Part shown: positions 39,901 to 46,689 of the stretch, one piece after another | Layout: each line of letters opens with the position of its first letter | Position numbering within the stretch: the first letter of the stretch is position 1 | From: Halothermothrix sp. | GTDB taxonomy: Bacteria > Bacillota > Halanaerobiia > DY22613 | Reading direction: 5' to 3' | Assembly: GCA_016841825.1 (NCBI GenBank) | Contig: JAENYK010000007.1 | Location: 1 to 50,745, forward strand | Length of the DNA: 50,745 nucleotides | The notes under the pieces: model-generated | Database searches by the model: none | What the model saw: only the letters and a program-made list of their open reading frames with translations | Told to the model about the DNA's origin: nothing | Made by a program: the position numbers and the translations under genes

Positions 39901-42900
39901 TTCTCCATTAATAAAATCAAAAGAAGTTCTCAATGTTTCATGTCGATTAATTAATTGTCTGATCACTCTTTCAATTTTATTAAAATTAATCGGATTGTGG
40001 AGAATTAAAATTTTGGGAACATTATAGCTGGTATTATCATTATTAAACTGATTTAATAAGAACAATCGGCGTTGAGCAGATGAGACAGGATAATAGTCCC
40101 GTTTCTCAACGCTAGCAATATCGTAAAATTCAGCCCTTTTTGCCGCAGTAATATAAGCGGCAATATCTCTTAATATGGGTGTATCAAATATTTGATGAAT
40201 TGGTAAATCCACCTGTAAATCTTTCACAACTCTCGTTGTCAATTGCATCGCATTTAACGAATGTCCACCCAGACTAAAGAAATTATCGTCAATTCCAACC
40301 TCTTCTACACCTAAAATATCTTTACATATTTTAACGATCTGTGTTTCCGGTTTTGTTAGAGATTCCCCGAAATCAATCTGCTCAAGCCTGACTACCGACT
40401 GTTTTGATAATTGGTGATAATCTATTTTCCCATTAGATGTATAGGGAATCTGCTTTATTTTACTAAATATCGGGAGCATATACTCTGGCAGTCTTGCTGC
40501 CAGAAATTCTCGCAATTCAGCTTGTACAATATCCTCTTTTAAGACCAAAAAAGCTACCAGATAATTATCCTTGTTCAGAATAACGACTACATCTTCTATT
40601 GATTCATACTGCCGCAATTGAGTCTCAATCTCTCCCAACTCCACCCTATATCCTCTAAGTTTAATCTGTCTATCCATTCGACCAAGAAACTCAATATTCC
40701 CATCCGGTAAATATCTTCCTAAATCTCCTGTCTTAAACAGTCTTTCACCTGAACGAAATGGATTGGCAATAAATCTTTCCGTAGTCAGTTGATCCCGATA
40801 TAAATATCCCCGGGCTACACCTACCCCACCAATATACATCTCTCCTGGCACTCCTACAGGTGTTGGTTCCCCTTCTGAGTCCAGAATATATATCTGTACA
40901 TTAGGCATTGGAGAGCCAATCGGTACATTTCTACCTTCTGAATCTGGTGAAGTAAAGTTATAACATGTCGAGCAGATTGTAGTTTCAGTCAGACCGTAAC
41001 AATTATTTATCTGAATATTACTTTTAAGCTGCAGATAATCTGCTAAAAGTTGATCATTGATTGGTTCCACTCCTACCAGGATCTTATTTAAACTAAGAGG
41101 TTTATCCATCTGTTTGAATAGGTTGTACAATCCACCAAGTACGGTAGGGGGAATATAAGCATAAGTGATCTCCTCTTTTTGAATCATCTCAGCCAAATCC
41201 TGAAGATCTAAATACTGTCCTCTCTGCATCAAAATCAGGGTTCCTCCTGATAGTAGTGGGACGAAGAATTCACTCACACTAACATCAAAGGAGATATTGG
41301 TCACGCTTAGACATCGATCAGCAGGTCCAAAATCATGATTATAAGTCTCAAAAACCCCGTAAATATAATTAGTCAAAGATCTATGTTCAATCATAACACC
41401 TTTAGGCTGTCCAGTAGAACCCGAGGTATAGATCATATAAACCAGATTATCAGATCTGTTCACTATCTTTACTCCGGTTGCAGAAAACTGGGTAAAGTCT
41501 TTACTAAAGAGGTCACAAACTAATCCATTAAAGTTTAAATCTTTTGCTCCTTCTGTATCGGTCAAAAGAATTTTCGTTTTGCTATCCTTTAAAATAAACT
41601 CTTTCCTCTGAACTGGATAATCTGGATCAATTGGCAGATATGCACCTCCTGCCGTGATAATTGCCATAATCCCGATCATCATCTCCAGAGAACTTTTCAG
41701 CATCAAAGCTACAATACTGTCTGAACCAACTCCTTTTTCCTGAAGAAAATTTGCCAGCTTATTAATTTTGGTAGCGAATTCTTGATAAGTCAGGCTTTGA
41801 TCTAAATATCGTACTGCCATCTGTTCAGGATATTTATCTACAATCTCAAAAAATAGTTGATTGACAGGCTTATGTAATGGATATTTCCTGGCTGTAGCAT
41901 TAAATTTTTCAATTACCTGTTCCCGTTCTTCGGGAGTAAGACGCAGAATTTCAGAGACCTGCCTCTCTGGATACTCAATCAGTTGTTCTAAGATTTTCAC
42001 CAAATGGTCAAGAGTCTGACGCATTCCGGAAGAAGTATATTTCGCCCGATTATAATGAAGAATAATCTCATAACCTTTGAAAGCATGCACTGCTACTATA
42101 ATCTCAAATTTCTCTGTTTCACGCATAGCATAGGACTCAATCTGCAATTGACCATTTCTGGTAGATAATTCTGTTAGAGGATAGTTTTCAACAACCACAA
42201 CTGTATCAAAAAGTGTATCTTCATAATTTATTCGACTTAATTGTTTTATTTTATATAATGGAGTATGGATATAGCGCAGTTTATCCCGACTATCCTGACT
42301 GACTTCCTGTAAAAGATGTTCAATCTGTTCTTCTCTATTAACTCTGATCCGAACAGGTAGTGTATTGATAAACAATCCAACCATCTTCTCAATCTCGACC
42401 AACTCTGTCGGACGACCAGAGACAACAGTACCAAAAAGTGGTTCATTATTAGTATATTTAGTTAATAATAGTCCCCAGGCAGTATTAAACAGTATTCCCA
42501 GGGTCAGTTTCTGATCTTTGATAAAATTATCTATTCGATTGGCAAAATCTTCAGATAAGTTAAAATTACAACTATCCATCTCACCTTCTTTATTTGTCTC
42601 TCGATTTCTACCAGGTAAATGACTTTTGTTCTCTATCCCTGCCAAATAATTACTCCAGAAGACTTCACCATCTGTTATATTCTGTGCAGCTGCTACTTTC
42701 AAATATTCTTTAAACCTGGTTTTAGGGGCTAATCGCACATCTGTCTTGCTATCGAGAGCTGTATAAGCAGTAAAAAATTCTTTTAGAATAATTCCATTAC
42801 TCCAACCATCATAAATAATATGATGATTACAGATAATCAGCTCATACTTATCTATAGCCAATTTGCAGAGAATGATTCTAAATAATGGTCCAGTCTGCAG

Positions 42901-43269
42901 ATCAAACCCAATCTCCCTCTCTTCAACTTTAATCTGTGATAACTTTTCCTTTTGAGCTTTCTGAGTCAGTGCAGAAAGGTCATACTCATAAAAGGAAAGT
43001 TCCTGTTTTTTCAAGACAATCTGTACTGGATCTTGCAAATTATCCCAGGTAAAAACTGTTCTTAACATCTCATTAGTTTGAACAACTATCTCCCAGGCTT
43101 GTTTACAGATTAAGCTATCCATGTCCCCTGCCAATTTTAAACTTAACTGTTCAAAATACAGGTCATTCTCTCTATCCAGGAGATAGTGATAAAGAATACC
43201 ACTCTGCATAGGACTCAACGATAATATGTCTTCCACATTCTGTTTGTCAAGCGTAAAATAATCTTTCAT
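33922..43269 (-). CDS. initiating NRPS with embedded radical SAM/B12 insert: C-A-T-C-A(Pro-like, interrupted)-T-C
   Basis: 3115 residues, first gene of the operon, ATG preceded by AAAGGAG. The leading C (~12-440; HHIIYDG) stands before the first A domain, as in lipoinitiation C domains, so the peptide may be N-acylated. A1 (~460-960; hand-read DVSYLGCICK, unassigned), T (Ser ~1003, GGHSL) and C2 (~1050-1480; HHIIFDG) follow. The second A domain begins ~1500, is interrupted at ~1630-2200 and resumes with STSGMTGRPKSV, a degenerate A3 motif. Its code DVQFIAHVVK matches known proline codes (DVQLIAHVVK type). T2 (~2570-2640) and a C-terminal C3 (~2655-3085; HHIISDG) complete the protein, whose tail TFEFDDNDDFLV may dock to the next enzyme. 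The A10 Lys is present in both A domains (NGKID, SGKLD). Confidence 0.92.
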   Translation of the reverse strand: MKDYFTLDKQNVEDILSLSPMQSGILYHYLLDRENDLYFEQLSLKLAGDMDSLICKQAWEIVVQTNEMLRTVFTWDNLQDPVQIVLKKQELSFYEYDLSALTQKAQKEKLSQIKVEEREIGFDLQTGPLFRIILCKLAIDKYELIICNHHIIYDGWSNGIILKEFFTAYTALDSKTDVRLAPKTRFKEYLKVAAAQNITDGEVFWSNYLAGIENKSHLPGRNRETNKEGEMDSCNFNLSEDFANRIDNFIKDQKLTLGILFNTAWGLLLTKYTNNEPLFGTVVSGRPTELVEIEKMVGLFINTLPVRIRVNREEQIEHLLQEVSQDSRDKLRYIHTPLYKIKQLSRINYEDTLFDTVVVVENYPLTELSTRNGQLQIESYAMRETEKFEIIVAVHAFKGYEIILHYNRAKYTSSGMRQTLDHLVKILEQLIEYPERQVSEILRLTPEEREQVIEKFNATARKYPLHKPVNQLFFEIVDKYPEQMAVRYLDQSLTYQEFATKINKLANFLQEKGVGSDSIVALMLKSSLEMMIGIMAIITAGGAYLPIDPDYPVQRKEFILKDSKTKILLTDTEGAKDLNFNGLVCDLFSKDFTQFSATGVKIVNRSDNLVYMIYTSGSTGQPKGVMIEHRSLTNYIYGVFETYNHDFGPADRCLSVTNISFDVSVSEFFVPLLSGGTLILMQRGQYLDLQDLAEMIQKEEITYAYIPPTVLGGLYNLFKQMDKPLSLNKILVGVEPINDQLLADYLQLKSNIQINNCYGLTETTICSTCYNFTSPDSEGRNVPIGSPMPNVQIYILDSEGEPTPVGVPGEMYIGGVGVARGYLYRDQLTTERFIANPFRSGERLFKTGDLGRYLPDGNIEFLGRMDRQIKLRGYRVELGEIETQLRQYESIEDVVVILNKDNYLVAFLVLKEDIVQAELREFLAARLPEYMLPIFSKIKQIPYTSNGKIDYHQLSKQSVVRLEQIDFGESLTKPETQIVKICKDILGVEEVGIDDNFFSLGGHSLNAMQLTTRVVKDLQVDLPIHQIFDTPILRDIAAYITAAKRAEFYDIASVEKRDYYPVSSAQRRLFLLNQFNNDNTSYNVPKILILHNPINFNKIERVIRQLINRHETLRTSFDFINGEPVQIVHETFEFAIELYPELNTSKEQLLNGDPGIDEQIAKFIRPFDLGKSPLMRIGYIPCGDYSLLIFDVHHIIFDGTSADILISELNQLYADLELADLRVHYKDFTLWQNKYLESAEIKAQQQYWLERFRGEIPVLNMPTDYSRPLTRTFAGKVIYFNLDQKLTAGLKRLTLLHDVTLYMELLSIYNVLLFKYTGQSDLIVGSPIVGRRHEDLQKLIGMFVNTLPLRNHPTKEKSFNQFLQEVKRTAIEAYENQDYQFEMLVEKLDLERDHLRNPLFDTMFVLQNMKMAEIDLGEIILGSYNYINRKSAFDFSLAGEEKNGQIEFYLEYSTEIFKEETMKRFISHYIKIVELVIENPDILLGHLDIIGDEEKKKVLHEFNQTIDPNFVAKTIQQLFEEQVIQTPERTALIHDLQEITYRELNERANRLAHLLRRKGVNRESIVGILLEPSIELITAILGVIKAGGAYLPIDPEYPNNRVLAILNDANASVLLTGEKLSNRIPYTSLKNLNLEDIEPHTTSPRTPIKDFDSLPKPDRTLLDYSRYFNYIGIAPAKNVISLQATRGCPYNCLYCHKIWPKKHVVRSAENIFDEILGCYQAGVRRFVFIDDIFNLDMENSGRLLRMIIENGLDVQLFYSNGLRGDILTPDFIDLMVEAGAVNLDLALESASPRIQKMLRKNVNLERLQANLQYIAARHPHVILEMEMMHGFPTETEEEAMMTFDFVKSIKWLHFPNMNILKIFPNTEIYKLAVENGISPERIERSTHLAFHQLPETLPFPKKFTRQYQAKYMQEYFLLKERLLHVLPVQMKILTEDELVQKYDSYLPVEIRSFADLLHFVGIKEEELQGTKLLREDSYAAPDFNNLIKKYYPVKKPQSTAMRTLLLDLSQWFSEDSGNVMYDVVGEPLGLMYLLTFAQEKLGQKIIGKVAKSRSDFNSYDELKKLINSFQPDLIGIRTLSMYKEFFHKTVTYIRHWGFKLPIIAGGPYATSDYQVMLKDANIDLAVLSEGEITFVELIDAMLKNDKKLPSEEVLAEIDGLAYMKPDTKKLLGTLNREVIFLDRIISELEDEQNTNPEPVNDPQDLFYLISTSGMTGRPKSVMLEHRNFHNLLDFQKKETNIDFSRRVLQFATISFDVSVQEIFSTLTSGGELYLIDRELKKNILKLFKYIAEKAIEIIFFPTAFLKFIAANQEYLERLPGGIKHIITAGEQLVITDGLRDYLQQNQVYLHNHYGPTESHVVTTLTLNPQEEIPAIPSIGKPITNTQMFILDEGELPQPVGIPGELCIAGQSVGRGYINRPELTDQKFVRSILNEQVRMYRTGDLARWLSDGKIEFLGRMDYQVKIRGYRIELGEIESQLLRHEVIKEAVVIDRDDHDGGKYLCAYLVVNYDLPTADIRAYLADNLPEYMIPGYFVIMKKLPHTMSGKLDRQALPEPAGFLKRVSGYEPPTNAVESKLIEFWSQILGVKEIGIIDNFFELGGHSLRGTQLIAKIYQEFGIELSLRDIFRYPTIKVMAEYLKEQESKSYEKIEKVKDREYYPTSSAQKRLFILNQLHPMQTNYNLPGVLWLYGSLDKTEFTRSWAELIERHEILRTSFGLVDSTSEDHGEVVQKVYSDVPLEIDFINMKGEAVEIDQLIKDFVRPFDLSQPPLLRVKLVQIEDEKHLLLVDMHHIISDGASIEILFRDFIGLYDNTELPELQIQYKDFAFWQQRMLKSEIIGGQEAYWLNHLQNVSSTRLPGTELVEIDEFSGKQLDLVIDVGLKEQIDEVCQRHNVTRFSFLLSIFKVLLYQETKQEDLTIGVPVAGRNRTELADLMGLFLNVLPIRTRLQQNSDFAEYLAQVNSVVLDALDNQDYPFDLIYEKLQDKRHQNRDIFSILFNYAPFTVDQLGINEPTVGELPTNKLIWELVDLHNMEAKYDLTLYVLEQIDGLRFRLIYKAERYEEYIMRRLLHDLEYLIELVLADESIPVAEMRLVEEAVHTDQTFEFDDNDDFLV
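36680..38370 (-). other. radical SAM plus B12-binding-like insert inside the Pro-like A domain
   Basis: Between A2 (GGAYLPIDPEYP) and A3 of the second A domain lie ~560 extra residues. DFDSLPKPDR (~1648) is the linker that normally joins a B12-binding domain to a radical SAM core. ATRGCPYNCLYC follows, with cluster cysteines 1688, 1692 and 1695, then a TIM-barrel-like stretch to ~1990 (SNGLRGD, LALESAS, MMHGFPTET). Residues ~2000-2160 look like a B12-binding Rossmann domain (EPLGLMYLLTFA, DLIGIRTLSM, IIAGGPYATSD, SEGEITFVEL, IDGLAYMKPD). No DxHxxG cobalt-ligand motif is visible, as in many B12-radical SAM enzymes. The usual order (B12 domain first) is permuted. A likely role is radical modification, such as C-methylation, of the amino acid activated here; that is inference. 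Confidence 0.88.
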
Positions 43270-43821
43270 TTTTCATTCTCCTTTCTTTAAAAGCAAGGTA
43301 TGCAATCCTACCCAATTAGCAATTTATTTGTTCTTTTTTATTGAATTTTCTATTTTTTTCCACATTAAGAAAATAAAAAAATCATTATTCATAAAATTAG
43401 TGGCAGGATTATCGGCAATGCCTATCCAAATCTTTGATAAGCATCATGTAAAATCAAAGGAGGCACAGTAGCATTGAGAATCTGACTTTTCTGTAGTAGA
43501 AAGCAAAAGATCATATCTTACATTACAATTTTGGCCATATCTTCATCCTTTCTGTTATTTTATTTCAACTATACCGAAATTACGACTACTATATTATTCT
43601 ACATTTTTATGTAATTTCCTTCTATTTTGATTTAAGTTTAATTTTGGTAATGTAAAAAATTGATTTTTTACTTATTATATAAAAATCACCTTAAATTTAT
43701 TTAAGGTGATTTTTATCTACTGGTGAAAACAAAACTGGATAAATTTTTATCGAAATCGTATATCTTCTAGAGTAAAGCACTCCCAACTATAGAGTCTGGG
43801 AAACTTCCCTTCTGAATGTCA
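43270..43821. other. 552-nt intergenic gap upstream of the NRPS operon
   Basis: The leader of the NRPS operon must lie here. I find only weak promoter-like hexamers and no convincing one. The region holds the palindrome at 43681-43714 and most of the repeat at 43779-43826, and is otherwise AT-rich. Very short minus-strand ORFs at 43422-43550 lack support. Confidence 0.6.
43681..43714 (-). terminator. perfect 15-bp palindrome, terminator of the metallo-hydrolase gene
   Basis: AAAAATCACCTTAAA, a TTTA loop, then the exact complement ending in TTTTT. The A/T ends give a U-tract in either direction. On the minus strand it follows the hydrolase stop by ~110 nt and precedes the NRPS leader, insulating the two transcription units. 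Confidence 0.8.
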
Positions 43822-43826
43822 TTAAA
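43779..43826 (+). repeat. dispersed hairpin repeat, right copy
   Basis: Second copy of the 402-449 repeat, same orientation: hairpin CTCCCAACTATAGAGTCTGGGA, then ACTTCCCTTCTGA-ATGTC. It runs into the last codons of the hydrolase gene, which takes its TAA stop (43822-43824) from the repeat. Together the copies bracket the B12 operon and the NRPS/PKS operon. Confidence 0.6.
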
Positions 43827-44463
43827 TCCACCTCTGAATAGAATGCTGATAATCATTTGAATATCCAGTATGGGCTGTGAAAAGCCAGTTAAAATTAGTG
43901 TATTTTTCAGCCAGATTCTTAATCGTCTCTTCTTGTCTTCTCGTATTCATATTCTGTAACCAGTAAAATGGATATATCATACCTCTGCGCAGAGTTAATG
44001 TATCCCCAGAAAATAAAATATCATCATTAATTATATAAGACATGGAGCCAGGAGTATGACCGGGAGTACTAATTGCCTTAACTTTGATTTTCCCAATACT
44101 GACCTCTTCATTATCTTCAAGCAAATTATACGTCCTCTTAAGGCTATTATATTTGACTTTTAAAGCTCTAGATGTAGTTCCATTAATCATCTGTTCTTCT
44201 TCTTCAGAAATATATACTTTAGCGTTGTTGAATAATCCTAATCCGCCTACATGATCATAATCGGTATGTGTTAGAAAAACATGACTTATATCTTCAGGGT
44301 TTATACAAAGTTTACTCAGACCCATCTTTGCCAGAAAACCAGATATTCCAGCATCAATACATATATAATTCACACTATCTGTATAGACAAAAAAATTAAC
44401 AAACACATTCCTGATTGCATATACATTTTCAGTAATTTTTTGTGTTTTTGTTGGATAAAACAT
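43822..44463 (-). CDS. metallo-beta-lactamase-fold hydrolase
   Basis: 213 residues, a soluble MBL-fold protein. The metal motif reads THTDYDHVGG near residues 66-75, that is HxDxDH, with Asp where the second His of HxHxDH is usual. STPGHTPGSMSYI supplies the next His, FSGDTL the bridging Asp and FTAHTGYS the last His, so a binuclear site is still plausible. The substrate is unknown; glyoxalase II-like or general thioester/ester hydrolases share this pattern. ATG is preceded by AAGGAG. The 3' end lies in the dispersed repeat, so the native C-terminus may be slightly altered, although length is normal. It is separated from the NRPS operon by a strong terminator, so a biosynthetic role is doubtful. 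Confidence 0.85.
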   Translation of the reverse strand: MFYPTKTQKITENVYAIRNVFVNFFVYTDSVNYICIDAGISGFLAKMGLSKLCINPEDISHVFLTHTDYDHVGGLGLFNNAKVYISEEEEQMINGTTSRALKVKYNSLKRTYNLLEDNEEVSIGKIKVKAISTPGHTPGSMSYIINDDILFSGDTLTLRRGMIYPFYWLQNMNTRRQEETIKNLAEKYTNFNWLFTAHTGYSNDYQHSIQRWI

Positions 44464-44661
44464 AACGATCTCCTTTCAAACTTAAAATAATTCCTATTTA
44501 TTCTTTAACTGAATATCAAATCATCCAGCGAAGTTAAAATAACCTCACTGTAGGGTTGTATTATTTCTCATACTCTACAAGTTTATTAAATATACTGCTA
44601 TTAACTACCTTGATCAGTTTATAGTACTTTATAGTACTTTAATTAGTAGCTATCTATTTAC

Positions 44662-44699
44662 GAGATAGTCAAATAAAGTAGGATTTATTTAACTATCTC
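44662..44699. terminator. 38-nt inverted repeat spanning the GNAT stop codon
   Basis: GAGATAGT-c-AAATAAA pairs with TTTATTT-a-ACTATCTC around a six-nt loop. The GNAT stop lies inside it. There is no U-tract after it on the minus strand, so it may be a factor-assisted terminator or an RNA 3'-end stabiliser. A second AGATAG arm at 44651-44656 could compete for pairing. Confidence 0.45.
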
Positions 44700-45197
44700 A
44701 TTGGAGATGTTTTCCGGAAGACGTACCATAAACAGATATACACCAGACTCTTTTACAACTGTGAATCCAAGGTTCTTATACCACTTTTTCGCTGGATTAT
44801 AACACTCAACATGAATACTCAGTTGGATATTTTCTTCTTCAGATTTTTTGATCAAGTCATGTAGAATTTTTGACCCAATTCCTCTATTTCGATATTCTTT
44901 TAAAAGAGCAATATCAATAATCCTAATATCATCTTCTCCCCAATTGATATAAATTCTGCCAATAGGATTGTTATCAAACAAAATAATTTCAAACGAAGGA
45001 TTGTTATAATTCTTCATATATTGAGTATGCTGCAAATCAAATTGATGTCTTAAGAACTCCTCTTTCTCCTTTTCTGGCCACAAGGCCACTCCTATTTCAT
45101 CAATTCTCGTCGATCTATATACCGTATAGAGAAATTCAAGGTCATCATCTCTAATCGGACGAAAACCCAGTAATCTCAAATCTATGTTATTAATCAT
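44685..45197 (-). CDS. GNAT family N-acetyltransferase
   Basis: 170 residues with the GNAT acetyl-CoA motif: strand IIDIALLKEYRNRGIGSKILHDLI near residues 90-113, including the RNRGIG pyrophosphate loop, then IQLSIHVECYNPAKKWYKNLGF typical of motif B. It would transfer an acyl group to an amine; the substrate is unknown. GNAT genes occur beside tail-collar (MdpB-like) and DUF6916 genes in other genomes, and the same arrangement is seen here, so it probably belongs to that locus. A remnant of a second copy (46500-46586) keeps only the first ~29 codons. No strong SD is seen; GATAAG and GTGAGGTAA lie upstream of ATG, the latter being the likely weak ribosome site. Confidence 0.88.
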   Translation of the reverse strand: MINNIDLRLLGFRPIRDDDLEFLYTVYRSTRIDEIGVALWPEKEKEEFLRHQFDLQHTQYMKNYNNPSFEIILFDNNPIGRIYINWGEDDIRIIDIALLKEYRNRGIGSKILHDLIKKSEEENIQLSIHVECYNPAKKWYKNLGFTVVKESGVYLFMVRLPENISNEIVK

Positions 45198-45264
45198 CGA
45201 AGTTTACCTCACTTATCTTATTAACTTTTCCTAAAAGTTATGATAAATCCTGATTTTAAAAGAA

Positions 45265-45286
45265 GGAGTTGTCTTTTGACAACTCC
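45265..45286 (-). terminator. hairpin after the DUF6916-like gene
   Basis: A perfect 9-bp stem GGAGTTGTC / GACAACTCC with a four-nt loop, followed on the minus strand by TTCTTTT. It lies 16 nt past the DUF6916-like stop and ahead of the GNAT gene. A decayed version is visible at about 46650-46672. Confidence 0.6.
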
Positions 45287-45301
45287 TACATATACTTGTA
45301 T

Positions 45302-45598
45302 TTAATCAATAACTCTAGCAAACTGAGCATCATAATAAACTTTATCGCCCTTATGTAGATAGGGACTGATAAAAAGTTCAAAAGAACCTAATACATCATG
45401 CTCAAACTTATATGTGTTATCATGAAGAATTAAATCATCTGTACCTTCAAAGATTAAGCAAAAACTTTCCAGACCAGGCACATTCCTTTCTTCACTTTTA
45501 ATTAGTTTGAGCTCTACGACTCCATTCCCTTGTGGTTTCACTCGATAACCTGTATTTAATGTCTCATCAAAATTAACTTTGGTTAACTTTAACTGCAT
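45302..45598 (-). CDS. DUF6916-like protein, 98 aa
   Basis: A small beta-rich protein. The pattern LTKVNFDETLNTGYRV, then VELKLIKSEERN, FCLIFEG, YKFEHDVLGSFELFISPY and YYDAQFARVID resembles the DUF6916 family, found beside tail-collar genes. I chose the ATG at 45596-45598 because GGAGGGG lies just upstream. An in-frame ATG at 45655 would add 19 residues, overlap the tail-collar gene and lack this ribosome site. Function is unknown; co-occurrence suggests assembly or display of the tail-collar protein. It is followed by a terminator hairpin. Confidence 0.75.
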   Translation of the reverse strand: MQLKLTKVNFDETLNTGYRVKPQGNGVVELKLIKSEERNVPGLESFCLIFEGTDDLILHDNTYKFEHDVLGSFELFISPYLHKGDKVYYDAQFARVID

Positions 45599-45620
45599 CT
45601 CATCCCCTCCACAATATTTA

Positions 45621-46232
45621 TTACTGTCTTGGTGGGTATACTCCCTCGGTTGCAATAATATAATTCAATACTAAATAAGGCTGCATGTTAATAATTGGTT
45701 GTCCTCCACCAGTAGATTCAACCGCTATGGCGGCATCACTCATATCAATACTCACACTACCAGATGCCATCTGAGTATTTTTTTGGGTTGGGTCAATATA
45801 AGAATGAACCGGAACTGGTCTTGACTCATCAGTTTGAGAAGCAGCAGGAATCTTACCGGCAGGAGATTGATCTGTTGCACCTGTAGTACTCGCATCCTGG
45901 GCAAAGGTAGCTTCAACAGTTCCTCCAATCTCTGCTGCATGAGTATGAGGAGGAAGATTATTTATGGATAAAGTCACAGACTCATAACCGCCCTTTTGAC
46001 CGATATTTCTAGTTGTTAGTCCAACACCTGTTCCTTCACCAATTATAGTTCGTCCTCTCAAATCTGGTAATCCAAAATTATTCATCCCATCACCACCATA
46101 ATAAGTTCCCAGCAGTGAATACAGAGCAGCATTTTGTTGAACCGGAACTAACTGCCCCCAACATTTCGCCCAACCCACTGGTGCATAGGTAAAACCTACA
46201 GCTCTAATTTCCCCTAAAAAAGGATCTGCCAT
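45621..46232 (-). CDS. phage tail collar domain protein (MdpB-like), copy 1
   Basis: 203 residues. The N-terminal half is a tail-collar domain: FLGEIRAVGFTYAPVGWAKC at residues 4-23, SLLGTYYGGDGMNNFGLPDLRGRTIIGEG, then LPPHTHAAE. The distal half is low-complexity and Ser/Thr/Ala-rich, ending in NMQPYLVLNYIIAT, the typical family close. Such proteins are found in phage tails, extracellular contractile systems and in stand-alone 'microcystin-dependent protein' loci whose function is unsettled. No signal peptide or other tail genes are visible here. ATG is preceded by AAGGAGGT. It is a close paralogue of the gene at 46876-47487, with a 156-nt identical core. Confidence 0.9.
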   Translation of the reverse strand: MADPFLGEIRAVGFTYAPVGWAKCWGQLVPVQQNAALYSLLGTYYGGDGMNNFGLPDLRGRTIIGEGTGVGLTTRNIGQKGGYESVTLSINNLPPHTHAAEIGGTVEATFAQDASTTGATDQSPAGKIPAASQTDESRPVPVHSYIDPTQKNTQMASGSVSIDMSDAAIAVESTGGGQPIINMQPYLVLNYIIATEGVYPPRQ

Positions 46233-46262
46233 TTTTCATACCTCCTTGTTTTTTATTTTCAA

Positions 46263-46301
46263 TGATCAGAGTAGAGTGGATACTCAACCCTACTATAATC
46301 A
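46263..46301. repeat. imperfect inverted repeat upstream of tail-collar copy 1
   Basis: TGATCAGAGTAGAGT pairs with ACCCTACTATAATCA, the diverged equivalent of the perfect palindrome at 47519-47557. Both lie ~25-30 nt upstream of a tail-collar ATG and just after the 3' end (or its remnant) of the LamG gene. Confidence 0.6.
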
Positions 46302-46302
46302 T

Positions 46303-46435
46303 GAAAAACTTGATTAGCAAGTTTTGAATTGCTTCATCGGAATAAATTTCTTAAAATATCATTCTATTCACGACTATAGGAAAATCTGGGCACTACTATC
46401 CACATAATGAAATGAGTAATTTGCTTTACTATTTC
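46303..46435 (-). pseudogene. remnant of the LamG-protein gene 3' part
   Basis: This stretch aligns by eye with 47859-47990 of the large surface-protein gene; for example CAAGTTTTGAATT...GCT and CACGACTATAGGAAAA match CACGACTGTAGGAAAA. The sequence between the palindrome and this point (equivalent to ~47580-47858) has been deleted, and frameshifts are present. It shows that the duplicated unit once included the end of the LamG gene. Confidence 0.7.
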
Positions 46436-46499
46436 TCATATTCTACAAGTTTATAAAATATCCTGCTATCGACTTTCTTGATCAATGTATACTACCCTG

Positions 46500-46586
46500 G
46501 CGACCTATATACCATATACCGAAACTCAAGGTCATCATCTCCAAACGGACGAAAACCAGGTAATCTCAAATCATGTTATTAATCAT
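46500..46586 (-). pseudogene. 5' remnant of a GNAT gene
   Basis: Aligns with 45110-45197, the first ~29 codons of the intact GNAT gene, including CTCAAGGTCATCATCT and GTTATTAATCATCGAAG. The interior of the gene is lost: the flank immediately left (46430-46495) matches the region downstream of the intact GNAT gene (44569-44640), which gives the deletion junction. Confidence 0.75.
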
Positions 46587-46689
46587 CGAAGTTTACCTTG
46601 TTATTTTTGTTAACTTTTCTAAAAACTACGATGAATCCTATCTCTAAAAGAAGAAATTGTCTTTCGGCAATTCTTACATATATCGGTGA

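Noticed and set aside
43422-43514. 30-codon minus-strand ORF starting MIFCFLLQ and a nearby MAKIVM stub with an SD-like AGAAAGGA
   Set aside because: No ribosome site for the longer one, no recognisable family, and frames broken by stops; possibly a relic, but not supportable.
43560-43660. Possible promoter of the NRPS operon (TAGAAG-17-TAGAAT or TAATAT boxes on the minus strand)
   Set aside because: The -35 match is too weak in such AT-rich DNA to report as a site.
45599-45655. 19-codon N-terminal extension of the DUF6916-like gene
   Set aside because: The internal ATG at 45598 has GGAGGGG just upstream, and the extension overlaps the tail-collar coding end.
45752-45940. 62-aa minus-strand ORF, repeated at 47007-47195
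   Set aside because: Both are alternative-frame readings of the conserved core of the tail-collar genes; they match each other only because the DNA is duplicated.
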